Shown here piece after piece: positions 18,885 through 27,908 of a stretch of DNA of 64,000 nt. Numbering within the stretch: the stretch's first letter is position 1; every line of letters begins with the position of its first letter. The DNA is taken from contig CAWBXO010000002.1 of the NCBI GenBank assembly GCA_963792785.1, forward strand, positions 124,001 to 188,000, written 5' to 3'. The stretch is from CAWIMX01 sp963792785 (GTDB lineage Bacteria > Acidobacteriota > Vicinamibacteria > Vicinamibacterales > CAVVIG01). The notes beneath the pieces are model-generated. The model was not told the origin of the DNA, ran no database searches, and saw only the letters and a program-made list of their open reading frames with translations. The position numbers and the translations under genes were made by a program.

Positions 18885-19169
18885 CTACGCCTTCGGCGCC
18901 TTGCGCTTCTCCGCCCAGTACTTCTTCATCCGCCTGCTGGCAGCCTTCTTCGCTGCGGCGGACATGGGCTTCCGCCGGGCGGTCGCCTTCATCCTCAATC
19001 CGGAGTCCCTGGCGATGATGAACGGCAGGGGCAGGTCGTCCTCGTCGAACGAGTCACGGATATCCGGGAACAGGTCGAGAAGGTTCTTGGCTTCCTGCGC
19101 CAATTCACGAAGCCTGACCTTGGCGCCACGCCTGGCCAGGTCCACGAGATGAGAAGGGAGCTTGGGCAT
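18885..19169 (-). CDS. Small basic hypothetical protein
   Basis: A 94-residue protein. The N-terminal half has an amphipathic helix (MPKLPSHLVDLARRGAKVRL) and an acidic stretch (DSFDEDDLPLPF). The C-terminal third is very basic (MSAAAKKAASRRMKKYWAEK), a pattern seen in small nucleic-acid-binding or antitoxin-like proteins. No toxin partner is adjacent; the next gene downstream is the M28 peptidase. A TACGCT box lies six bases before the ATG and there is no Shine-Dalgarno sequence. I do not assign a function. Confidence 0.6.
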   Translation of the reverse strand: MPKLPSHLVDLARRGAKVRLRELAQEAKNLLDLFPDIRDSFDEDDLPLPFIIARDSGLRMKATARRKPMSAAAKKAASRRMKKYWAEKRKAPKA

Positions 19170-19175
19170 TCATCG

Positions 19176-19181
19176 AGCGTA
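19176..19181 (-). promoter_or_regulatory. Candidate -10 box of a leaderless transcript
   Basis: TACGCT on the minus strand lies six bases before the ATG at 19169 without a ribosome binding site. Confidence 0.3.
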
Positions 19182-19194
19182 GCAGAAAAGCGGC

Positions 19195-20532
19195 TCACGA
19201 CAGGGCCCTTCGAGGTGTTCGAGTGAGCCGTCTGACCGGAACCCCGATCAGGACCAGGACGAATCCCGCCATGGCCTGCAGCGGCTGATCCAGCGCGACC
19301 AGCACGACGACGGCGGCGACGAACGCGATGAAGACCATGGGCGTGAACGGATACCCTGGGGCGGAATAGGCGGGCCTCCGGGGCGACCGTCGCCTGACGA
19401 CGAGGAGTCCCGCGGCGGCCAGCGCCACGAACGCCAGGGTCGTGCACATGAAGAAGGCGACAATCTGTTCAAAGGTCCCGAGGAACACGAAGACCGTCGC
19501 GAGCAGGGCGAGCAGAAGCGTGGCCCGCGCGGGCGCCCCGGTCACGCGGTTCACGGCCGCCAGCGCAGATGGAAACACGCCATCCTCGTTCATCGCCACA
19601 TAAAGACGGGGCGCCATGATGAGCAGCGCCAGGAGGCTGCCGAGGGCCGAGAGGACGACAACCGACGCGAAGGCTGACGGCCCGGCCGCGCCAATCGTTT
19701 GCACGCCAACGCGACGCGCGAGCTCGGGTCCGCTGGTCGCCTGCGCGACCGGGACGGCGTAGATGAAGGCCGCGGTCACCGCCAGGTACACCATCGTGAC
19801 GCAGCCGATGCCGACGACGAGTGCGGCGGGCACGGTGCGTCCGGCCCGTCGAACCTCACCGGCGATGCGGCTCGCTTCCCAGAATCCGCCGAACGAGAAG
19901 AACACGCTGACAATCGCGAGCGGCAGCGTCTGGCCGAGCGGCCGCGCGACGGGCGCACCGGCGGCGGACCAGGCAAAATGTGTCCAGCTGCCCGCACCCG
20001 AGATGAACACCGCGGCGACGACCGCCAACAGCGCCAGCAGCTTGAACGCGGTCAGCACCGTGACGACGCGGCCGCTCAGCGTCAGCCCCGTGACGCTGAC
20101 GAGAGCCGGAAGCCAGATACAGGCGGCGGCGACCCATCGCTCGCCGCCGGCGGCCGCCGGCCACAGCAGCGCAACGTACGCGGAGACGCCGGCTGCGAGA
20201 GCGGCCGTCACCCCCGGGTCCATGACCAGCAGGCACTGCCAGCCGTAGAGCGCCGCGATGTCTTCGCCCCAGGCCTCCCGGAGATGGATGTAGAGGCCGC
20301 CGGATCGCGGATAGCGCGAGGCCAGCTCGCCGAACGTGAACGCACCGGCCAGGACGAGTCCGCCCGACGCGGTCCACAGACCGAGCGTCAGCCAGGGCGA
20401 TCCCAGGGCTCCGATCACGGCCGCTGGCGTCAGAAAGATTCCGACGGCGACCGTATGGCCCACGACGAGCGCGACGGCTGCCACGGGCCCGAGCTCCCGC
20501 GGCGCCGCGGCGCTAGAAGCGGATGCGGGCAC
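19195..20532 (-). CDS. APC-superfamily amino acid permease
   Basis: A 445-residue membrane transporter with about 12 helices. Early residues VALVVGHTVAVGIFLTPAA match the TM1 substrate-binding signature of APC permeases (GxG-I pattern), and TFGELASRYPRSGGLYIHLR matches the conserved loop after TM2. It probably exchanges or imports amino acids. Its start overlaps the end of the TonB-type receptor gene by 20 bases, so the two form an operon, in which the outer-membrane receptor could supply the permease's substrate. Confidence 0.88.
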   Translation of the reverse strand: MPASASSAAAPRELGPVAAVALVVGHTVAVGIFLTPAAVIGALGSPWLTLGLWTASGGLVLAGAFTFGELASRYPRSGGLYIHLREAWGEDIAALYGWQCLLVMDPGVTAALAAGVSAYVALLWPAAAGGERWVAAACIWLPALVSVTGLTLSGRVVTVLTAFKLLALLAVVAAVFISGAGSWTHFAWSAAGAPVARPLGQTLPLAIVSVFFSFGGFWEASRIAGEVRRAGRTVPAALVVGIGCVTMVYLAVTAAFIYAVPVAQATSGPELARRVGVQTIGAAGPSAFASVVVLSALGSLLALLIMAPRLYVAMNEDGVFPSALAAVNRVTGAPARATLLLALLATVFVFLGTFEQIVAFFMCTTLAFVALAAAGLLVVRRRSPRRPAYSAPGYPFTPMVFIAFVAAVVVLVALDQPLQAMAGFVLVLIGVPVRRLTRTPRRALS

Positions 20533-23491
20533 CGACCTGCAGCGCCGCAGGGCCGCCGGACCCGAACACGCCTCCCGCGGTGTTCACGGGTTTCCCGAAG
20601 GTGGAGGACCGGAGGTACCCGGGGTCGGACGGGTCGCCGCTGTCGCGCGCAAGAACGTTCGAGAACCCGGAATAGTTGAGCGTGGACGTGCCCAGCACGT
20701 TCGTCACGTTGAACGCGTTGAACACCTCCGCGATCACGTCGATGCGGAGTGGACCGGCCAGAAACGCGCGCGACAGATGCAGGTCCAACGCATTGAAGGT
20801 GTCGTTGAATCTCGCATCGCCGGAGACGAGGGGCAGCAGTTCGCCGTCGATGCCCCCGCCTGCGTTGACGTCGTGGATGAAGGCGTTCAGATCCGCGGCC
20901 GAGTGGAACAGCCGCCCGCCGGCGTTCCGCTGGAGGATCGGCACGCGCGACTGCCCGTCCGGCATCAGAATGTCCATGGGAACACCGGACGCCAGCGTCC
21001 AGATGCCCGAGAGCTGGAACCCCGCGCCGAGATCGGCGGCGCCGGAAATCACCAGGCGGTGCCGCTGGTCGTTGGGCGCCGGGCCGTACTCGCGCCGCAG
21101 GTCGTTCGAGTCGATCGGGCCGCTGCCGAAGGGAATCTGATCGTCGTTGGCGTAGTTGTACGCCTTGGACAGCGTGTACGACAGCCGAAATCCGAAGCGC
21201 CCCTGGAAACGGCGCTCGAACTCCATGAGCAAGGCGTCGTAGTCCGTCTGGGCGCTGGATTCGAGGCTGACCACCCGATCCGGACCGCCGACGACGGGGT
21301 TGAACACCGTGCCAATCGTGCGCCCAATGAGAAAGTCCGAGCCGTGATTGTGAACGGCGTCGACGCGCAGCACGCTTCCGGGCCCGATCTGGCGTTCGAC
21401 GCCCAGAGACGCCTGCTGAACCTTCGGGTTCTGGAGCCGCGAGTCGATGACGTTGATGCCGGACGCGCCGGCGCCTGGAAGGATGAATCCGGTGAACGGA
21501 TTCGACAGGGATGGGGCGAACGGGGGCACTTGCCCCGTTTCCGGATCGACAAAGAACGCGTTGCCGGCCCGCACCTCGATCGGCAGCGCCCGACCGTCGA
21601 GCCCGCGCTCGAGCGACTGCACCTCGAGCGTCACGCGGTCGTAGTAGATCCCGTAGCCGCCGCGCACGCTCGTGCGCGCGTCCGCGGTGGACCAGTTGAA
21701 TCCCACGCGCGGCGCCCAGTTGTTGGTGTCGCGGTGCCTCGGCAGCGTCACGAACGGGAGCACGATCGGGTTCAGCTGGTCGACCCGGCTCATGTTGTTG
21801 ACGTCGGTGTCGATCTCGTATCGCACGCCGAGGTTCACGGACAGGCGCGGGTGCACGCGCCAGTCGTCCTGCGCGTATCCGGCCACGTGGACGTTGTCGG
21901 CGTTGGGAATGGCGACGTCCTGTCCGGGATGGCCGCTGCGCAGGGTCACGGAGAACAGGAGATCGTCGTCGTCGACGCGTCCGTCGCCGTTGCGATCGAA
22001 GGCCGGAAAGTCCTCGACGAGCTCGATGCGGCCGTCGCGAAACACCCCCAGGTCGAACGCCGCATCGACTCGCTGGAGTTGACCGCCGAACTTCCACTGA
22101 TGCGCGCCGCGCGCCAGCGACAGAGCTTCCGACACCTGCAGCCGTTTCTGCGTCGTGGCCTGCGGCACCCGGAACGACGCGCCCGCTTGAAGACTGGGAA
22201 ACGTCAGCTGGACCCCGGGTTCGACGGGCGCAATGTGGTTGTCGAAACTGGAGAAGCTGACGCTCAGGGCATTCAGCGCCCGCGGCGACAGGACCCGCGT
22301 CCACGACGCCGCGGCCGTATGGATCCGGTTGCGCGACCGCTGGCGCTGCGAGGCGGAGCCGATCGCGCGCTCGATCGTGCTGGCCGCGACATCGTCTTCG
22401 CGCTGGCCCGTGTAGCGGACCTGCAGGCCGTCGCCGCCGGGCGCCGTCCAGTCCATCCGGAACGTCCCCAACAGATCGTCCAGCGGCGCCGTGGCGAACT
22501 CGTGCACGATCGACCGCGTGGCGGGATCGCGGGCGCCGACGAGCACGCCACCGTCCTGATTGCGCAGCTCGACGGCGCCGAAGCCGAAGAGACGCCTGCC
22601 GGCGAGCGGGCCGCCCAGGGTCATCGACACCTGCTCCCGGTCGAACGGCGGTTCCCCCAGCGTTCCGGTATCGATCAAAGGCGAACCGGCCTGCCAGCGC
22701 CGGTCGCGAAGGTACAGCGCGGCCGACCCGCCGGGCGTCGCGCCGCCCGATCGCGTGACGACGTTGATCACCGAGCCGGCGGATCGCCCGAACTCCGCGC
22801 CGTAGCGATTCGTCGCCACCTGAAACTCCTGGACCGCATCCTCGGGAAGGTTCTCGAGCGGGCCGCCGACGACGTCGTCGTTGTTGTCCACGCCGTCGAT
22901 GGTGATATTCCCGCCGCGGCCCGCCTGCCCGGCCGAGGACACGAGCACGGACTGTGCCTTTGTCGGATCGAAATTCGGCGCCGGCGAGCTGCCTGGCGTC
23001 AGGAACGCCAGCTCGAGGAAATTGCGGCCGTTGAGCGGCAGGGATTCGATCTCGGGAGCCGATATCACGGAGTCGACCACCGAGTCGATCACGTCGACCG
23101 TCGAAGCGGCGCCCGAGACCGTGACCGCCTCCCGCAGCGCCGTCAGACGCAGCCGCACGTCCACCTCCGCGGCCTGCCCCACCTCGAGTCGAATATCCGC
23201 GACGCGCCATTCGGCGAATCCCCCGGCCGACACGACGATGCTGACATCTCCAGGTGCGATGCCGTCGATGGAAAAATAGCCGGACCGGTCGGATCGTGTC
23301 TCGCGCGACGTGCCGGTGGCGGCCTGAACGATCACCACGCGCGCCTCGACGCCACCGCCCTGGGGATCGCGCACGCGCCCGCTCAATGACGCGGACGCGC
23401 CGGCCTGTTGCGCCGCAGCCGCCCCTCCGATGCACTCGAGAACCAGCGCGATGCAGACCGCCACCCAGTACACGCGACATCTCGCCATCAT
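20513..23491 (-). CDS. Oar/TonB-dependent-receptor-like outer-membrane protein with carboxypeptidase-regulatory domain
   Basis: A 992-residue exported protein. After the signal peptide (ending AAAAQQ) comes a carboxypeptidase-regulatory-like beta sandwich (about 32-115, SLSGRVRDPQGGGVEARVVI). A plug domain follows (about 120-270; LPLNGRNFLELAFLTPG, GSVINVVTRSGG), then a large beta barrel ending in aromatic GARIRF. Such proteins import large substrates with TonB energy. The barrel has EF-hand-like DRNGDGRVDDDD. It heads an operon with the APC permease. GGAGG near the ATG supports the start; a second ATG follows directly. Confidence 0.9.
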   Translation of the reverse strand: MMARCRVYWVAVCIALVLECIGGAAAAQQAGASASLSGRVRDPQGGGVEARVVIVQAATGTSRETRSDRSGYFSIDGIAPGDVSIVVSAGGFAEWRVADIRLEVGQAAEVDVRLRLTALREAVTVSGAASTVDVIDSVVDSVISAPEIESLPLNGRNFLELAFLTPGSSPAPNFDPTKAQSVLVSSAGQAGRGGNITIDGVDNNDDVVGGPLENLPEDAVQEFQVATNRYGAEFGRSAGSVINVVTRSGGATPGGSAALYLRDRRWQAGSPLIDTGTLGEPPFDREQVSMTLGGPLAGRRLFGFGAVELRNQDGGVLVGARDPATRSIVHEFATAPLDDLLGTFRMDWTAPGGDGLQVRYTGQREDDVAASTIERAIGSASQRQRSRNRIHTAAASWTRVLSPRALNALSVSFSSFDNHIAPVEPGVQLTFPSLQAGASFRVPQATTQKRLQVSEALSLARGAHQWKFGGQLQRVDAAFDLGVFRDGRIELVEDFPAFDRNGDGRVDDDDLLFSVTLRSGHPGQDVAIPNADNVHVAGYAQDDWRVHPRLSVNLGVRYEIDTDVNNMSRVDQLNPIVLPFVTLPRHRDTNNWAPRVGFNWSTADARTSVRGGYGIYYDRVTLEVQSLERGLDGRALPIEVRAGNAFFVDPETGQVPPFAPSLSNPFTGFILPGAGASGINVIDSRLQNPKVQQASLGVERQIGPGSVLRVDAVHNHGSDFLIGRTIGTVFNPVVGGPDRVVSLESSAQTDYDALLMEFERRFQGRFGFRLSYTLSKAYNYANDDQIPFGSGPIDSNDLRREYGPAPNDQRHRLVISGAADLGAGFQLSGIWTLASGVPMDILMPDGQSRVPILQRNAGGRLFHSAADLNAFIHDVNAGGGIDGELLPLVSGDARFNDTFNALDLHLSRAFLAGPLRIDVIAEVFNAFNVTNVLGTSTLNYSGFSNVLARDSGDPSDPGYLRSSTFGKPVNTAGGVFGSGGPAALQVGARIRF

Positions 23492-23640
23492 CGAACCTCC
23501 AGCGCGAGCTCGGCGCTATTTCCGCGGCGGATGATGTACGACGCGCTCCTCCGACGGCAATAACACGAAGCCACTAGTGCAAACGGGTGGCTGCCCCTGT
23601 AGGCTGTCGGTCGGCGTTCACCATTCGAGTGGAGGCAGTC

Positions 23641-24207
23641 ATGGCGCACATCGACGTTCCGAACGACCTGCCGGGTATCCGCGGGCTGCTGGCGTTCCGT
23701 CCCGAGACGGCGAAGCCGCTGAGCGATCTGGCCGACGTGCTGCTGCACGCCCCGGCAAGCCTGTCGCCTGGCGAGCGAGAGGTGATCGCCGCCCACGTGT
23801 CCCACCTGAACGGGTGTCCATACTGTGAGTCGAGCCATGCCGCCATCGCGGCGTGCCACATGCGGGACGAGGAACTCGTCTCGGCCGCGGTCGCTGACCC
23901 GGAAGCTGCCGCCATTCCGCCGAAGCTCAGTGCGCTCCTCGCCTTGGCCGGACGCGTGCAGATGGGCGGCAGGTTCGTTCGTGCGGAGGACGTGGAGCGC
24001 GCCAGGCGTGAAGGCGCCACGGACCTGGAGATCCACGATACCGTGCTCATTGCCGCGGCCTTCTGCATGTTCAATCGGTACGTCGACGGCCTCGCCACGT
24101 GGACGCCCACGGATCCGGCGAGCTACCGGGCACGGGCCGGGGCCGTCGCGGCTCACGGCTATCGCGCGGCTCTCAGCGCGATAAGCGCGGGTCCAGACGC
24201 GGCATGA
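23641..24207 (+). CDS. AhpD-like / carboxymuconolactone decarboxylase-family protein
   Basis: A 188-residue all-helical protein of the AhpD/CMD superfamily. The redox-active motif NGCPYCESSH (Cys59, Cys62, His66) is intact, so a peroxidase-like or thiol-reductase role is likely. The strong GGAGG upstream fixes the start at 23641. Its TGA overlaps the ATG of the Fe-S protein gene in the pattern ATGA (24204), so the two are translationally coupled and probably work in one pathway. The substrate is unknown. Confidence 0.85.
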   Translation: MAHIDVPNDLPGIRGLLAFRPETAKPLSDLADVLLHAPASLSPGEREVIAAHVSHLNGCPYCESSHAAIAACHMRDEELVSAAVADPEAAAIPPKLSALLALAGRVQMGGRFVRAEDVERARREGATDLEIHDTVLIAAAFCMFNRYVDGLATWTPTDPASYRARAGAVAAHGYRAALSAISAGPDAA

Positions 24208-25151
24208 CCGGCGCGACGCCTGCGCCGCCCTTCCAGTGGGAGGACTGGTATGCCGCCGTGGGCGGACGCACGATCGCCATCGACGAAGTCGATCAGATTC
24301 TGCGGAAGATTTACGACGATCAGTATCGGAGATTCGACGGACCGGTCGCGCCGATCCAGCGCCGGTTTGAATCGACGGCGGACGCCGCCCGGCACGTCAA
24401 GGAGCAGGCGACGGCCTTCGGCGCGGACATCGTGGGCATTTGCCGGATCGAGCCGAGCGATGTCTACGAGGGCCGCGCGATCACCGAGACCCACGCGATT
24501 GCGGTCGGGCAGCGAATGCGGTGGCGCGAGTTCGAGGTCGTGCCGTCGCGTGAGTCGGCCGTCGAGTGCCTGCGCGTGTACTTTACGCTCGGGGAAACCG
24601 TCATTCGCCTCGCCGATTACGTCCGCTCACTTGGGTATCGCTGCCAGATCGAGCACCCCATCGGCGACAGCGATCTGCTGCATATTCCGATCGGCTTGAA
24701 AGCGGGATTCGGGGAGCTCGGCCGTCACGGGTCCATCATCCACCCGGAACTCGGCCCTTTGTTCCGAATGGGAAGCGTGGCCACGTCGCTGCCCATGGCG
24801 ACGGATCGGCCGATCGACGCCGGCATCGCCCGCTTCTGCGACCACTGCCGCGCCTGCCGAAAGTTCTGTCCCGCCGACGCGATTCCGGATCAGCGCAGTC
24901 CCGGCGCGGGGCGCGATCACCTTGGCCACGACCGCTACATCGTCGACACCGGACGATGCTTCCCGTACTTTGCCGCGCATAACTACTGCTCGATCTGCCT
25001 TCCGGTCTGCGCCTACAACCATCGGGAATGGGCGCGGGATTTCGAGGGATTCAGGACGAAGCTGTTCCCGACTGTCCTCATGGGCGACCCGCCGCCACCG
25101 GCCGATCCGACGGTCCATCAGGCGCACTGGTATCCGAAGATCAACCGGTGA
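24204..25151 (+). CDS. RdhA/QueG-like 4Fe-4S protein, cytosolic
   Basis: A 315-residue protein. The C-terminal third has two cysteine sets: CDHCRACRKFCPADAI, and a second set beginning GRCFPYF and ending YCSICLPVCAYN. This spacing matches the two [4Fe-4S] clusters of reductive dehalogenases and epoxyqueuosine reductases, which pair them with a corrinoid. Upstream, AGFGELGRHGSIIHPELGP resembles the corrinoid-binding part of that family. No Tat signal or membrane anchor is present, unlike respiratory dehalogenases. The partner is the AhpD-like protein with which it overlaps. A reductive reaction on an unknown substrate is inferred; dehalogenation is only one possibility. Confidence 0.75.
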   Translation: MTGATPAPPFQWEDWYAAVGGRTIAIDEVDQILRKIYDDQYRRFDGPVAPIQRRFESTADAARHVKEQATAFGADIVGICRIEPSDVYEGRAITETHAIAVGQRMRWREFEVVPSRESAVECLRVYFTLGETVIRLADYVRSLGYRCQIEHPIGDSDLLHIPIGLKAGFGELGRHGSIIHPELGPLFRMGSVATSLPMATDRPIDAGIARFCDHCRACRKFCPADAIPDQRSPGAGRDHLGHDRYIVDTGRCFPYFAAHNYCSICLPVCAYNHREWARDFEGFRTKLFPTVLMGDPPPPADPTVHQAHWYPKINR

Positions 25152-25255
25152 TCGATCGTGGCGGCTGTCGGCTGCGACGGTACGCGACAACTCGTTCGGC
25201 CCCTGACGTTCGATTTTGTTGGGGATCGAAGCATGAATTGAGGTAGAAAGTTGCC

Positions 25256-26044
25256 ATGCGACGATGCTTCCGCCTCGTGCTGGCGGCTGGATTCCTGACG
25301 ACCGCGGTGCTGGCGCTGCCGGTCCTGGCACGTGCTCAGACGGCCGATCATCAATACTCGACCGCCGACATCGAGGCCGGCGCGCGGCTCTACTCCGGCC
25401 AGTGCGCCCTTTGCCATGCGGCGAACGGCGACGGGGTCGACGGCGTGGACCTCCGGCGCGGGCGGTTCCGCACGGCGGTGTCGGACGAGGACCTCGGCAA
25501 CGTGATCACCACCGGCGTCGCCACCGCGGGCATGCCCGGCTTCCGCTTCCAGCCCTCGGAGCTGACGGCGGTCATCGCCTTCATCCGCGCCGGCTTCGAC
25601 ACGAGCGGCGTGGCGGTGAAGGTGGGCAACCCGCAGCGCGGCCGCGCCCTCTACGACGGCAAGGGCCAGTGCGCCACGTGCCACCGGGTGAACGGCGTGG
25701 GCTCGCGCACCGCGCCGGACCTGAGCGACATCGGGATCATCCGCTCCCCCGCGGCGCTCCAGCGCTCGATCCTCGATCCCACGGGCTCGATGTTCCCGAT
25801 CAACCGGCCGGTCCGGGCCGTGACGCGCGACGGCCGCATCTTCCGCGGCCGCCGGCTGAACGAAGACACCTACACCGTGCAGATCATGGACGAGGAAGAG
25901 CGGCTGGTCTCGCTCGAGAAGGCCGACCTCCGCGAGTACGAGATCGGCACGGCCTCGCCCATGCCGCCAGGGGGCGGCGTCCTCAAGGGCGACGAGGTGG
26001 CCGACATGATTGCCTACCTGCTCACGCTGAAGGGGCTGCAATGA
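25256..26044 (+). CDS. Secreted di-heme cytochrome c
   Basis: A 262-residue periplasmic cytochrome c. A signal peptide ends near ARAQT. Two heme-binding CXXCH sites are present: CALCH (about residue 50) and CATCH (about 139). A Met in AGMPGF could be the sixth ligand of the first heme. The C-terminal ~90 residues include a beta-rich part (VTRDGRIFRGRRLNEDTY) found in soluble-dehydrogenase partner cytochromes. The stop overlaps the start of the PQQ dehydrogenase (ATGA at 26041), so this cytochrome is the probable electron acceptor of that enzyme. Confidence 0.9.
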   Translation: MRRCFRLVLAAGFLTTAVLALPVLARAQTADHQYSTADIEAGARLYSGQCALCHAANGDGVDGVDLRRGRFRTAVSDEDLGNVITTGVATAGMPGFRFQPSELTAVIAFIRAGFDTSGVAVKVGNPQRGRALYDGKGQCATCHRVNGVGSRTAPDLSDIGIIRSPAALQRSILDPTGSMFPINRPVRAVTRDGRIFRGRRLNEDTYTVQIMDEEERLVSLEKADLREYEIGTASPMPPGGGVLKGDEVADMIAYLLTLKGLQ

Positions 26045-27729
26045 AGAATGTGCTTGGTGCGAGGTGCTCGGTGCGAGGTGCGGTGCTCGGTGCCTGGTGC
26101 CTGGTGCTTGGTGCGATCCTCACGCTGGCGACGGGCGTGCGCGCGCAGGTGGTGACGGAACGGATCGTCAAGGCGCGCGGCCGAGCCGGCGAACTGGCTC
26201 ACGTACAACGGCAACTACAACAGCCAGCGCTACAGCCCGCTCGCCCGGATCACCCCGGCCAACGTCGCGAACCTCGAGTCGAAGTGGGTGCTGCAGGACC
26301 AGGTCTTCGGCGCCTGGCAGAGCAACCCGCTCGTCGTCGACGGCATCATGTACCTGACGGAGCGGCCGAACGACGTCATGGCCGTGGACGCGAAGACCGG
26401 CCGCGTGTTCTGGCTGTACCGCTACACGCCGTCGCCCGACGCGCGCGTGTGCTGCGGCGCGAACAACCGCGGCGTCGCCGTCCTGGGCGACACGCTCTTC
26501 ATGGGCACGCTCGACGCGCACCTGGTCGCCATCGACGCGCGCTCGGGGAAGCCGCTGTGGGACAAGGAGGTCGCGCCCGTCGATCTCGCCTACTCGATCA
26601 CGCTCGCGCCCCTCGTGGTGAAGGACAAGGTGATCGTCGGCGTCGGCGGCGGCGAGTTCGGGATCCGCGGGTTCATCGCCGCGTACGACCCGAAGACGGC
26701 CACGAGATCTGGCGCTTCTACACCGTGCCCGAGCCCGGGCAGCCCGGCAGCGATACCTGGACCGGCGACAACTGGAAGACGGGCGGCGGCTCGGTGTGGG
26801 TGACGGGCGCGTACGATCCCGATCTCAACCTGACCTACTGGGGCGTCGGGAATCCCGCGCCCGACTGGAATCCGGCGCAGCGGCCCGGCGACAACCTCTA
26901 TACGGACTCGGTCGTCGCGCTCGACGCCGACACCGGCCAGCTCAAGTGGCATTTCCAGTTCACGCCCAACGACGGGTACGACTACGACTCCGTGCAGGTG
27001 CCGGTGCTCGTGGATCGCGTGTGGCACGGCCAGCCGCGCAAGCTGATGCTGTGGGCGAACCGGAACGGCTACTTCTACGTGCTCGATCGCGTGACCGGAC
27101 AGTTCCTGCTCGGCAAGCCGTTCGTGAAGGTGAACTGGTCGAGCGGCCTCGACGAGAACGGGCGCCCGATCCAGACGCGGCAGCCCGAAGGCCAGGCGAC
27201 GTGGCCGGGGAACCAGGGCGGCACCAACTGGTATCCGCCGGCCTACAGCCCGCGCACGGGCCTCTTCTACTTCTCCGCGTGGCAGGACTACGCGACGATC
27301 TACCACCCCGAGACGTCGGTGTACCAGCCCGGGCGCAACTTCCCGGGCGGCGGCTTCACCGTGCTGACGCCGGTGCCCGGCGCGCCGACGGTCGGCATCG
27401 GCCGGCGCGGGCCGATCAACACCTGGACCGACGCCGTCGGCCACGGCGCCGTCATGGCCCTCGATCCGGAAACCGGCGACGCGAAGTGGATGTTCGATCA
27501 GTTCGACGTGAGCGACGGCGGGATGCTGACGACGGCGTCAGACCTGCTGTTCACCGGCGGGCGCGAGGGCTACTTCCACGCCCTCGACGCGCGCACCGGC
27601 CGCGAAGTCTGGAAGGCCAGCCTCGGCGGCCAGATCGTCATGGCGCCGATCACCTTCGAGATCGACGGCAAGCAATACGTATCCGTGATCTCGGGGCACA
27701 CGCTCGTTACGTTTGGGCTACGGGAGTGA
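26041..27729 (+). CDS. PQQ-dependent alcohol dehydrogenase-type quinoprotein (two frameshifts)
   Basis: A secreted eight-bladed propeller dehydrogenase of about 560 residues. The signal peptide is encoded by tandem GGTGC-type repeats (26050-26115). Near 26175 the frame changes to one that reads PANWLTYNGNYNSQRYSPLA, and near 26698 it changes back with GHEIWRFYTVPEPG; each is a single-base event. Landmarks are the vicinal disulfide in ARVCCGANNRG, the tryptophan-docking repeats, and GTNWYPPAYSPRTGLFY. It oxidises an alcohol or aldehyde in the periplasm with PQQ and passes electrons to the cytochrome upstream. No PQQ synthesis gene is in the window. Confidence 0.88.
   Translation: MKNVLGARCSVRGAVLGAWCLVLGAILTLATGVRAQVVTERIVKARGRAGELAHVQRQLQQPALQPARPDHPGQRREPRVEVGAAGPGLRRLAEQPARRRRHHVPDGAAERRHGRGREDRPRVLAVPLHAVARRARVLRREQPRRRRPGRHALHGHARRAPGRHRRALGEAAVGQGGRARRSRLLDHARAPRGEGQGDRRRRRRRVRDPRVHRRVRPEDGHEIWRFYTVPEPGQPGSDTWTGDNWKTGGGSVWVTGAYDPDLNLTYWGVGNPAPDWNPAQRPGDNLYTDSVVALDADTGQLKWHFQFTPNDGYDYDSVQVPVLVDRVWHGQPRKLMLWANRNGYFYVLDRVTGQFLLGKPFVKVNWSSGLDENGRPIQTRQPEGQATWPGNQGGTNWYPPAYSPRTGLFYFSAWQDYATIYHPETSVYQPGRNFPGGGFTVLTPVPGAPTVGIGRRGPINTWTDAVGHGAVMALDPETGDAKWMFDQFDVSDGGMLTTASDLLFTGGREGYFHALDARTGREVWKASLGGQIVMAPITFEIDGKQYVSVISGHTLVTFGLRE
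26050..26115 (+). repeat. GGTGC microrepeat inside a signal-peptide coding region
   Basis: About eight imperfect repeats of GGTGC with 3-7 bases between them (tGGTGCgaGGTGCtcGGTGC pattern) encode the start of the PQQ dehydrogenase signal peptide. The same GGTGCTG unit occurs in the non-coding repeat at 36128-36155. Confidence 0.7.
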
Positions 27730-27732
27730 GCA

Positions 27733-27900
27733 GCGGTCCTGGGGGTTCCGAGGGTTCTGGAGGTTCTGGGGGTCGGGTTCTGGGTTCGGGGGTTCGACGG
27801 TTCTAGAGGTTCCACACGGAACCCGTCGAACCCTCGAACGTCCGAACCTAAGAACCTTCCTCCAGAACCCCCAGAACCCCTGGAACCCCGAGAACCGTAC
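27733..27900. repeat. Snap-back repeat, GGTTCT family, between convergent genes
   Basis: The left half is built of units such as GGTTCTGGAGGTTCTGGGGG and the right half of their complements (CCTCCAGAACCCCCAGAACC), so the whole ~170 bases can fold into one long imperfect hairpin. It fills the gap between the ends of the PQQ dehydrogenase and the DUF4412-like gene. That position would suit a bidirectional terminator. A second member lies at 54941-55083. Confidence 0.75.
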
Positions 27901-27908
27901 CGATCAAC

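Noticed and set aside
20336..23389. A ~1000-codon open frame antisense to the TonB-type receptor
   Set aside because: Low-complexity Arg/Val/Asp/Gly composition, no ribosome site, and a well-supported receptor on the other strand.
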